Below, one piece after another: positions 1 through 8,042 of a stretch of 16,856 nucleotides of DNA. Origin of the DNA: Terana coerulea (lineage: Eukaryota > Basidiomycota > Agaricomycetes > Polyporales > Phanerochaetaceae); assembly GCA_024811115.1 (NCBI GenBank), contig JAKOGH010000680.1, positions 1 through 16,856 on the forward strand, read 5' to 3'. A program made the position numbers and the translations under genes. Below the pieces are notes generated by a model that saw only the letters and a list, made by a program, of their open reading frames with translations, was not told where the DNA came from and did not search any database. Position 1 is the stretch's first letter, and every line of letters starts with the position of its first letter.

Positions 1-645
1 GGTTGAGGAAAGTTAACCCTCATCTGGCAGGGGTCTGTATTCAAGCGCTAGGTATATTGCTAGAGAGGGCTGCAAGTGTTGTAAGTGCTTTCTATACCAA
101 TGCAAGCCACTCAAATAGAAGACTGACATTATAAGTAAGTGGGGAAAGGCACTTAAAGTACCATTTTCAGCCTATTTCGGCAAGGGTTTGAAGGGTAACC
201 TCAACCCTTACCCTTCATGAGGGTAAGGGTATTGGAGGAGTAAGGGTAAGGGTTGCCCTCTGAGCATAGAGGGTTTACCCTTGCCAATCACTAGAAGAGC
301 AGACAATAGCACTTGAGTGTGGCATACCGGCCTCCGCTCCTGCACTTGTCTGTGCCTCTTAGCCAGGCAGTCATATCATCTGCGTGCACTCTTCAGTGCT
401 CTTGCCACAGTGTCTGAATTTTTCCGCTGTCTATGCATCATTACTGGTCACCCTAGGTTGCTTTGCCTGCTGTCCACTGTGTCGCTGTGCACACTGGAAC
501 TGGAACTGTACACCCCAGGATTAATTTTGCTTGCATCACCACATGTGCCACAGGTCCCATACTCTGCTGTAGCCATATTTGGTAGATGATCTGTTTAGCG
601 CCCTGTGCACTGGAAGTTTTACTTTATTCCTTCATTCTGATGTGG
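1..645. repeat. CpG-depleted relic, probably an old silenced transposable element
   Basis: I counted only 8 CG dinucleotides in positions 1-600, while TG and CA are common. From about 645 the sequence becomes CpG-rich (about 18 CG in 601-780, nearly all after 644). In basidiomycetes loss of CpG to TpG/CpA is the usual trace of cytosine methylation of repeats, so this is inferred to be a decayed repeat. No intact gene is seen. A short open stretch on the minus strand (about 594-450) ends in stops and matches nothing I recognise. The 90-codon + frame at 317-589 is rich in Cys and Leu and has no family motif. No LTR ends or target duplications are visible in this piece. Confidence 0.5.
179..285. 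repeat. Nested inverted repeats built on AAGGGT/ACCCTT motifs
   Basis: A perfect 14-bp inverted repeat joins 202-215 (CAACCCTTACCCTT) and 242-255. Inside it, 208-215/220-228 form a tighter palindrome around TCATG, and outside it 179-187 (GGCAAGGGT) pairs with 277-285 (ACCCTTGCC). The whole could fold as a long hairpin or cruciform. The unit is TAAGGG, not the telomeric TTAGGG. Confidence 0.75.
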
Positions 646-1600
646 CGCGGCGGGAGCGGGAGCCGCGGGATTCGCGCTAGATAACCGGACCTTAGATTAT
701 GTTAAAGTTGTTATCGGCGAGTTGCCGTATTCGGTCATCAATCAGTTTCCGGCTACCTCCGGGATTAGCGCTCGCCAGCGAACCTCAGATTTCGATCTTT
801 CGAGCGATACCAGGAGCTCCCTGCTGCATGATTTCTCAACCAGGCCAGAGGTAGCATGTAGCTATGTGTAGGGACCTGTAGCTCGCTCACATTCCAACGG
901 AAAGCCTCAGTCGGCCGGACCAAGCCGGGGAGCGCCCATCAAGTGCTTGGCGCCGGTGATGGTGCATCAAAACGAAATCCATCCTCGGACGTACGCAGTA
1001 CGTAGTAGTAGCAAGCTATAGCAGCTTCATACAGAGTGACACCCTGATCCTCAAAAGCACTGAGAGCTCTGAAAGAAGACTAATAAAATGCACAGCTACG
1101 TTGTTGTCGACAGCTCAGGCAATACTATGCCTAACCTTTACAGCAATATTAATCGCATGCGGTACTAGTAGGCTGTACACGAAGTCGAGGTCGGACATGC
1201 ATTCAGTCATAACTCCGATACCGCCTCCAAGCCAACCCCGTATGGCCAACTCGATGTGGCAAATACACCGTGTCAATAACCTGTGTACACCCGTGTGTAA
1301 CTCAGGTGGCAGTGGCCGGACAGTACGCCCTATTCTTCCTAAAGAGGAAACATCCCGGCCACGCACCAGAGCCCTTGTCGAGTAGCTATCAGTATTCATA
1401 TGTGACTTCATCAGTAGAATTTAGCAGCACCAACAATAGTTGCGACACTATAACAGCTGTCTTTGTTCTCGCCGGCGCCCAGGTCGAGCCACCGCCGTGG
1501 ATTCACCGAACAAGGTTCGAGAACACCCTGTACAAGAGGCCTTCACTGGGTTCTATTCATCCGGAAGAATGGCCACCTAGAAGCTGTGCCGGAATTCGAC
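646..1600. other. Intergenic, no supported gene
   Basis: GC- and CpG-rich sequence without a convincing coding region. Overlapping frames on both strands around 1101-1411 (94 and 98 codons) and 1270-1608 show no domain, no splice-supported extension and no paralogue in the window. The end of the stretch contains the promoter of the SRPBCC gene at 1670. Confidence 0.5.
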
Positions 1601-1601
1601 G

Positions 1602-1608
1602 TATATAA
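1602..1608 (+). promoter_or_regulatory. TATA box of SRPBCC gene 1
   Basis: TATATAA lies 61 bases before the ATG at 1670, a usual spacing for a fungal core promoter. Confidence 0.6.
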
Positions 1609-1669
1609 GCAGGGAACCGGAGGCGGACCTGGGTTCACACCGGACGCCCCTCACCTCGCCACCACGACG

Positions 1670-2381
1670 ATGAAGACCACAACGATCAGGTTCAAACCGA
1701 AAGGCAAGACGCACAAAGAGGCGTATGTCCTTGAGGAACATGTCAAGCCCACACTGCGGACACCAACGGTGTCGAGCATCCCGGTCAAAATATCAGCCCC
1801 ACCAGAGCTTGTCTGGGAGGTCATCACTGGAACAGAGCAGTTTGAATTGTGAGTCGTCTTTTACTACAGCAAAGTGCGGGTGCTTAACAGCTCGATGGCT
1901 AGATCTCCGTATATGTGAGTACCCAAACACCCTGAGTTAGTTATGCACCACTCACCACCGAGAAAGACGGGCGCAGGCGGTGGTGGATTGCCGCAGCCAC
2001 CGTGACCACAACGACATGTCCAAACGCCCTCTCCATCGTGTATGGAAAGAGAGGCTAGATGGCCATGCTACACCACCTCCAGCATCTTTCAAAGGCAAAG
2101 AGAAAGAGTTCACCAAAGAGACGCACGAGATGACATTTCCAATGTCAAAGGACGAGCGAACGAATCCAAGAGGCGTGAAAGGCTATGCGATGGCACACCA
2201 CAAGCTCACAGTGATACCGGAGGCCGACGGACAGGACCGCACACTGTACCAGGTCACTGAGGAGTTCTACGCCACGGAAGACTGCTGGGGCGGGTGCTTG
2301 AATCCAGCAACATGCGAAAAGAGCGCACGCTGGCTAGCGGACGACATTAAATTGATATCTGAGCGGCTCGCCCGCCAGTGA
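1670..2381 (+). CDS. SRPBCC (START-like/polyketide cyclase-like) protein 1, three exons
   Basis: Proposed exons are 1670-1848, 1903-1914 and 1967-2381 (606 nt, about 201 aa). Residues 34-60 carry the family's N-terminal signature: a beta strand, then APPELVWEVIT and the following helix, where START-like proteins have I-x-AP-xx-VWE-x-L. The 12-nt middle exon encodes SPY, in the place of the NPF/DPF loop that normally follows EW. The third exon opens with RAQAVVD, aligning with RTQTVVD of the third gene at 4095. Its end (EEFYATEDCWGG, then KSARWLADDIKL) aligns with EEFFAEDDSWEP and RSARELAKEIKL of the next gene, so the two are tandem paralogues. SRPBCC proteins bind hydrophobic ligands in a deep pocket; the ligand here is unknown. 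No signal peptide or TM segment is seen, so a cytosolic location is inferred. Intron 1 could instead end at 1890, giving an in-frame 24-nt exon. Confidence 0.72.
1903..1914 (+). other. 12-nt microexon of SRPBCC gene 1
   Basis: The exon is flanked by TAG before 1903 and GTGAGT from 1915. Both introns are phase 2. It encodes the end of a Leu codon, Ser-Pro-Tyr and the start of Ile. It corresponds in position and length to the microexons at 3023-3034 and 4164-4175. Confidence 0.6.
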
Positions 2382-2719
2382 TTGGATATCACTTCACATC
2401 CTACAGATACCAAAGACACAATATTATTACTAGATATCTATAGAAGTATTTAGTTAATTGGCAGGCGTCAGATTGTGTGCAATGCACGGACCTTACTATA
2501 TGCTAGCAGAGATGACCGTCCGCTCACAGCGCATCCTTACCTGATCGCCGCCGGGATACTAGGATTCGGGGCAGTTTTCATTGCGGACAGCGCTCCGAGT
2601 GAATGGCACCGATGGCACATAGCGTGTCGGACAAAGGGTCGCGCGAGATCTGGAAAGGGTCACCGTGGTCAATCATCAGAGAAACAAATAGGGCCCCGAA
2701 ACCTGTGGTTGATCGCGAC
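2382..2719. other. Intergenic between the two tandem SRPBCC genes
   Basis: About 340 bases with no supported gene; it includes the 3' flank of gene 1 and the upstream region of gene 2. The + frame open from 2475 is only a chance extension upstream of the ATG at 2814. Confidence 0.5.
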
Positions 2720-2726
2720 ATATAAG
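2720..2726 (+). promoter_or_regulatory. TATA box of SRPBCC gene 2
   Basis: ATATAAG lies 87 bases before the ATG at 2814. Confidence 0.55.
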
Positions 2727-2813
2727 ATGGTCTCGGAAGCTCGAAATGAGCTGTCACTCGCTTTCTCCACCTCACCACTGCATCCCTCTGCAGCATCCAA
2801 CGAAGCCGCCAAG

Positions 2814-3497
2814 ATGTCGAGCAAGGGAGGACTTCGAGAATACGCCCCCAAGCAGCCCGACCTCAGGTTCCGTGCCACGACCATTCCGCTCGTGATCAAT
2901 GCACCGCACAGACTGGTCTGGGAAATCATAGAAAGGATGCCGGCTGCTGAATGGTAAGCATACCATACACCCGGCATGGTTGCTATACATGACTCGCCGG
3001 ACGGCTGACACTGGTATCACAGGGATCCATTCGCGTAAGCACTGGGTTTTCTTGGACATATAGATACGATACTCACGTCTACTAAGGCGTATCCAGTCCG
3101 TGTGGCAGAAGCAAGGGGGCTTGCGACGGCCCCGCCACAGGACGAGCAAGCTGTGGACATTCCACCTCCGACCATCACTTATGCCAAGTGGAATTCCAAT
3201 GTGGCGCTCCGTGAGGTTGTAGCGTATAAACCTCAACTTGAGTCGGACCCGAGGGGCTTCGCCAAGTCGATGCATCGCTTGATCCCATGTCCTGAATGGG
3301 ACGAGCCGGGGTGCACCAGGTATAACATCGTTGAGGAGTTCTTCGCGGAGGACGACAGCTGGGAGCCTGGTTTTAGTCCAGGGATCATGGAAAGAAGTGC
3401 AAGAGAGTTGGCGAAGGAGATTAAGTTGAAGTGCGAAAAAGAAGCAGAGATGCGGCGTGCTAATGGGGAGTTCCCAATAGTCCGTGCTTCGTGGTGA
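2814..3497 (+). CDS. SRPBCC (START-like) protein 2, paralogue of protein 1
   Basis: Exon 1 (2814-2953) encodes a 47-residue N-terminus with the signature INAPHRLVWEIIERMPAAEW. The microexon 3023-3034 adds DPF and part of Ala, giving the classic EW-DPF-A of START-like domains. The last exon runs to 3497 and holds the beta-sheet core and the C-terminal helix (RSARELAKEIKL) shared with gene 1. The junction before the last exon is unresolved. The best-looking acceptor (ATCCAG, ending at 3096, ten bases after a TACTAAG-like branch site) puts the downstream codons one base out of phase. An AAG acceptor ending at 3115 keeps the frame and gives about 177 aa. Either that weak site is used or there is an indel here. 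The gene is shorter than gene 1 by about the length of the loop after the microexon. Ligand and role are unknown. Confidence 0.68.
3023..3034 (+). other. 12-nt microexon of SRPBCC gene 2
   Basis: GGATCCATTCGC lies between the acceptor CACAG (ending 3022) and the donor GTAAGC (from 3035). It completes the Trp codon and encodes Asp-Pro-Phe and most of Ala. Confidence 0.65.
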
Positions 3498-3701
3498 TGG
3501 AAGGCAATAATGTACACCGGCGTCGTCCAGTGAATCCGAGGACATGGATGCAGCGATAGTCGTGCACTTGAGCCACCTTCCTTGTATCTCTCGACGCCAG
3601 GAAAATGCATCAAGGGTGCAAGACTATTGCGCATTACACAAGTAGGGTATCATCCAAGTTCAACAAATCAAGGGTATTCCAACTACAATCCGTTAGCCTG
3701 C

Positions 3702-4367
3702 TTACAGTTGCGCCAGCGCGAGACTCTCCGTGCGAGTCTTCAACCCATCTGCCATTGCCTGGAACCCCTTTTTGAGCCCGCTACCGACGAACCACTTGAC
3801 CAGGTACGCCGCGGGCCCGTTGAAGACCTCGATCGTCTCGTACCGGGTCTTCCCGTCCACGACGGTCAACCACTGCCACCGTTCCGTCCGGAGCAGCCAC
3901 TGGGGCAGGCGGTTCTTCCACGCGGCGCGGTAGTTCTCGGCGTCGACGACGGTCACGACGAGACGGGTCGTCGCCGGAAATCGCTTGGACTGCATGGTCG
4001 GAGGGATGTGTGCGGTGAGGGCCATGAAGGACCCTTCCGTTGGGGCCTCTTCAGGAAGGGGCTTGTCGTTTGTGTCCACCACCGTTTGGGTTCGCCTGTA
4101 TCATTATGCGAGTTAGTAAGGTGCGTGTGCGCGTAATCACAGAGGCTAAATTTTGGTACTCACACGAATGCGTTCCTACTCGACGAAGGTTTTTAGCCTA
4201 TGACTCGTAGCTTAGTTGTACACACACCGCATCTTGACGTACCATTCATGATAGGACCCAAAGTCCATCAAGACTTCCCAGACCTTCTGTACCGGGGCGT
4301 CGATGAGTGAAGTCGCGCTCACAGCGAACGCACCATCGGCAGCCCGAGGAGGAATTGTATTTGACAT
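3702..4367 (-). CDS. SRPBCC (START-like/polyketide cyclase-like) protein 3, three exons
   Basis: Exons on the minus strand are 4367-4243, 4175-4164 and 4095-3702 (531 nt, 176 aa), and all phases agree. Residues 14-46 give a textbook SRPBCC start: SLIDAPVQKVWEVLMDFGSY, then HEW-NAFV, followed by RTQTVVD. The rest is strand-rich (LVVTVVDAENY, WQWLTVVDGKTRYETIEVF), and the C-terminal helix VGSGLKKGFQAMADGLKTR is the long alpha helix that closes the ligand pocket. This is the canonical layout of the Polyketide_cyc2-type family at its usual length. It is more distant from genes 1 and 2 than they are from each other. It is convergent with gene 2 (205 bp between stops). No clear TATA box is seen. 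The 242-bp inverted-repeat element begins 164 bp upstream of the ATG and could affect its promoter. Substrate unknown. Confidence 0.82.
4164..4175 (-). other. 12-nt microexon of SRPBCC gene 3
   Basis: On the minus strand GAACGCATTCGT is preceded by TAG and followed by GTGAGT. With exon 1 ending at 4243 (donor GTACGT) it encodes the NAFV that follows EW. Both flanking introns (67 and 68 nt) are phase 2. Confidence 0.75.
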
Positions 4368-4530
4368 GTCAGTGCTTGTTTTGCGACACTTCAGACAGAG
4401 GAAATGAGCAAGGCTAGTCGCGTACACTGTCTGTAATGATGAAGACGCTGCCTGCGGTGGTAACAAGAGAACAAGCAACGTATTACACAAGCGCTCATCC
4501 CTTAGTAGGAATCCACTAGTCTGTACCAAT

Positions 4531-4772
4531 TTGACGCCCCCTGGCAGAGGGGGTCCAATAGCCTTTTAGGAAGGCACCCGGACAGGCCCGCTTGCGGGAG
4601 GAGTTGTCTCTGTACGCTGAAGATAGGCTAGTGCAAGTACCAGCAGGCTCATGAAGCCTTCTGAGAAGCTGTACGTCCCCGTTGTGCTCGCTGAGGTGCG
4701 GGAGGAGACGGAAAGTGACGGTAAAAGCGCCTCCCCAAAAGGCTATCCGACCCCTCTGCCAGGGGGCGTCAA
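4531..4772. mobile_element. MITE-like element with ~36-bp terminal inverted repeats
   Basis: The left end 4531-4567 (TTGACGCCCCCTGGCAGAGG, ending AATAGCCTTTT) matches the reverse complement of 4737-4772. The first 22 bases are identical, followed by a one-base indel and two mismatches. The interior has no coding capacity and contains a small hairpin CCCGCTTGCGGG near 4589-4600. Length and lack of ORF fit a non-autonomous DNA transposon. I could not find a convincing target-site duplication, so the superfamily is not assigned and the insertion may be old. Confidence 0.72.
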
Positions 4773-4778
4773 TTAGTG

Positions 4779-4808
4779 CAGACCTTATATCAAAGATTTA
4801 AAGGTCTG
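4779..4808. repeat. Stem-loop with 8-bp arms
   Basis: CAGACCTT (4779-4786) and AAGGTCTG (4801-4808) are perfect inverted repeats around a 14-nt A/T-rich loop, just outside the MITE-like element and in the 3' flank of the BAG gene. Confidence 0.6.
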
Positions 4809-4995
4809 CCTAGGGAGACTAGGAATCCACAAGGAATCCAGGCTCATGGTATTGGAAGGAAATATCACCGCAGTTCGAGCGCAAACATTCAAATTTCTGT
4901 GCGTGAGCATGTATTGTAGCTAAAAATACATTGTATGATTATATTGGAATTACAGTCCCTGAACTAAAAACGAGAGTCAAATGGTAACCAGAAAC

Positions 4996-7079
4996 TCAGA
5001 AGCAATCAACCGCTTGGTCCCAGTCCTCGTCAAGCAACGGGAGCTGCGTCTCCGTTTCCTGCGGTATCGCTTGCTCTTTCGCCGTAGGTTCGTGAGCGAG
5101 TGAGATATGGTCCTTCGCGTCCGCCTGGAGAAGGTCCGTATGAACTGAAGACAGAGTGTGCGGAGGGGTGTCAACGTCGCCGGCTTCACTAACAGTGTAG
5201 ACGAGAGCTGGCGTGGAGGACGGTGACGCGGAGGGCTGTGGTAGTGGGTCGTCGACGGGCATCGCCTCCGGCTGTGGTGAGTCCGTCGACTCCTGGGTAA
5301 CCTCATCAACGACGGTAGACGGCTCAGCTACGGGGTCGATGCAGCGGTCAACGTCCGAGGCATGACCATCGTCAGCTACTTGGACGTCAGCCAGAGGTGC
5401 CGATGCGTCGGGGATTCCAATGTCTTCAGGGGCAGGATGGGGCTCTTCAGGGACTGCATTGCCCACAAGAGCAGGGGACTGCTGGGCTGCGTCGAACTCT
5501 GGTGACTGAACTTCGGCGTACATGGCATCGGCTGCGACGGTAGGAGAAAGAGAGGTAAGGGAGGAATTGGTGACTGGAGGGGAGTTAGGAGAGGGAGGCT
5601 GCAAATCGGCGAGCTGGCCTGCGGAACTATCGGTGTCGACGTCCATCACTTCCGCGTTGGGCGCGGCAGGCTCTGAGGGTACGTCAGCGATGGATCCTTG
5701 GGAAGAGTGTGTTCCGTCGAGGAGGACGGCATCGACCTCGAAACTGTCCTTCAACTGATGCTCTTCAACTCCCTGTTGTGACTGTTCTGGTTCCGATTCC
5801 GCGTCGTCCTCCAGCTGGCCTTCGCTCGCAGCCCAAGCCCTCCAAACCAGGATCTTCAACTTCTCAACCCTCTCTGCCTCGTTCTCGACTTTCCTGGCGA
5901 GTTGCCTCCTCTGAGTCCGGATCTCGTCGTCACCGCTGCTTTGGACGCCATCGAGCTTCATCAGAAGGCGGCTGAGCTCCTCGATGTACGCATGTACGGG
6001 CACGTTCTTTGGTGTGTAGGCAAGCTTCGCATCCTCGGCCGTCCTCTCGATGTCGCTCGACGCGTGCAACCCGTCCCGTCCAGCCGTGGCCACGGTGAAT
6101 TGTTGACCGCGGTGAATGTAGTCGAGCTCGGGTGGGAGGGAAAAGTTGCTCTTCAACTGCTCGAACTTTGCGGACAGGTCTACGATGGTACGGAGAGCTG
6201 TGCGCCTCTCATAATGCGCCCGCCAGAACGTCTGAATCTTCTCGGCTGCATCGACTTCTTGAGGCGTGAAGCGGAGGGGTGATGCCGAACGACGATGTTG
6301 GGATGGTGCTTGTGACTTGGGCAGCGAAGTGCACATCCCTGGCGTATTGGAGCGTCTTGTGCTCCTCTTTGGCTCATTCTGTTGAGAGGACTTGGTCTGG
6401 GTAGCCTGCGCTCCTCGCCCTCGTTCACTTGGAGACATGGTACGACCTCGGTAGGACTGCTGTGTGCTACAGCGTGAGTATGAGTATAAGACATGACAGG
6501 GGTGATACGTACTGTCTCAGGCTGTGTGGAACGCGACGGTTGAAAGCCGAAGAGTTCACTGAGAGGGTTGTAGTCGACATCCTGGCCAGCGTACCGCCTC
6601 CAGTGTTCCTCGTCCTTGCGTCTGCGCATCTCCTCCTCCCGCCTTCGCTGTTCCTCCAAAATCGTCAACCTCTGCCTCTCCAACTCCCGCTCTCGTTCGA
6701 GTGCTTCGATACGCCTCTGCTGCTCCAGCTTCTGCTGTTCCAACCTCTGGCGTTCCGCGAGCAAGGCGCGCTGCTCTTGCGGGGACAGGTACCCATATGA
6801 ATGGGCCGGGTGCGCATGCGAGACGTATGGGTATTTGTAGTCGTCTTCGTTCGCAAGATAGGAATCGTAGGGCGAGTCGAAAGCGGCTTGCCTGGCCAGG
6901 CGTGCTCGAGCAGCGCGGTTCCGGGCGTCCGCCTGTTCACGCAGAGCTTGCTCGTATTGCCTGCGTGCAGCCTCTTCCTCCGCTAGAGCTCGTAGATATT
7001 GAGAGTCAGAGCGACCGTAAGGCAGTCCACCGTAAGTGGGTTGCGACGAAGGGCCGAAGCCATAGTGGAAGGGGTACAT
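4996..7079 (-). CDS. BAG-domain protein with coiled coil and IQ motif (Hsp70 co-chaperone-like)
   Basis: There are two exons, 7079-6513 and 6459-4996, with a 53-nt phase-0 intron (GTACGT...CACAG), giving about 676 aa. The start MYPFHYG is the only ATG in frame near the 5' end. Residues 1-28 are rich in Tyr, Gly and Pro. Residues 30-65 and especially 100-162 are charged Gln/Glu/Arg heptad-like helix, so a coiled coil is likely. After a basic Ser-rich linker comes an IQ motif near 261-285 (AAEKIQTFWRAHYERR), which in known proteins binds calmodulin. A BAG-type helix region follows at about 340-392 (VPVHAYIEELSRLLMKLDGV, then RRQLARKVENEAERVEKLK). The remaining ~280 residues are acidic, Pro/Ser/Glu-rich and probably disordered. 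BAG domains bind the ATPase domain of Hsp70 and promote nucleotide release; that role is inferred from the family. The protein has no TM segment or signal peptide. Confidence 0.85.
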
Positions 7080-8042
7080 GATGATATGTGGTGCGTGTAG
7101 CAATGCGGGGTCGACGCTTCATGGTGAGCGCACAGACTATTTGTATGAGCCTCCATCGCCCCGCCCTTCTTCGAAACTGTTCTGCGTGTTGGGAGTGGGA
7201 TGGTTCTGGAGCGTGCGATGTGAAGGAGGAGAGTTCGACCTACGTCGGCGCTGTTCTCGAATTTTCCTGTAGGCGCTAGGAGGCGCTAGGGCCTCTCGTG
7301 TATCCTTGACCGTCGGGCTGCTAACCGTCCACTGAGCCGTTGTTCACTTCGTAAAGTATCCAAATTAAGCCCAGAGGCGGGAGATTATCTGAGCTCTTGA
7401 TTACATTCGTCCACCAAAATAGTAGTGATACATCACTCTCTTCCTATGTCCATGTCCAGCACTTACTACCCGCACGTTGACCTCAACATTTTAGGGCCAA
7501 TTTAAGCGCCCTAACTGACCAACAACACCTTCCAAATAAGGATATGCAGCTTGGCTTTGTTTGTACTCGGTCGCAGCTCGGGAAAGCGCAGGCGCCCGTT
7601 GAAGCGGCGAGACGACGTCGACCATTGTCCTCAACGCATCCTCTTTTGTTCTCGACAATGCAAGTCATAACGACGGCCATAGTGGGACGACAGCGGACTG
7701 TTCGCAAAGCAACACTGCCTTCGCGTAGAGCAGCCTGGGAACTGCAGACGAGCGTACATAAGATGGCCACCGTCCACGCGAGGTCGATATCTTCATCCCT
7801 CCTTGCTTACCTCGCGGTTGCCTGCAGCTGGCCTATCGAGCTCGACGCTCATTCATTCCTTTCTTGTCCTTCCTTTCTCTTGACGGCCTGGTGGTCGCTC
7901 TGTTGCTTGTTTGCAGCTCACTCTCTCTTACATCCCCACCATCTCCCGGTGCCGGCACCTCTGACCGTTGTCTCTCTCTACTCGCAGTTCATAACCCTCT
8001 ACGCCATCTTCTACGCCCGTCTACACTGCAACGCTTGCCAAC
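7080..8042. other. Divergent intergenic region with promoters of the BAG and DUF7598 genes
   Basis: The two flanking genes are transcribed away from each other. 7271-7290 holds a perfect 10-bp tandem repeat (AGGCGCTAGG twice). 7840-8040 is pyrimidine-rich (runs such as TCATTCATTCCTTTCTTGTC), as in leaders of well-expressed basidiomycete genes. No clear TATA box was found. The frame open from 7544 to 8050 overlaps this leader and is not supported as a gene. Confidence 0.5.

Noticed and set aside
181..285. Possible telomeric or subtelomeric repeat
   Set aside because: The unit is TAAGGG/CCCTTA, which is not a permutation of TTAGGG/CCCTAA, and it occurs in both orientations within a palindrome.
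1101..1411. Overlapping 94- and 98-codon frames on opposite strands
   Set aside because: No domain, no promoter and no paralogue; mutual overlap on both strands is typical of chance frames in GC-rich DNA.
1891..1914. 24-nt version of the middle exon of SRPBCC gene 1 (acceptor CAG ending 1890)
   Set aside because: It keeps the frame and cannot be excluded, but the 12-nt version matches the length and loop sequence of the microexons in the other two genes.
2772..3545. Minus-strand open frame of 257 codons, the longest uninterrupted frame in this part
   Set aside because: It is antisense to SRPBCC gene 2, whose plus-strand protein aligns with gene 1 and has splice sites. The minus-strand product has no domain.
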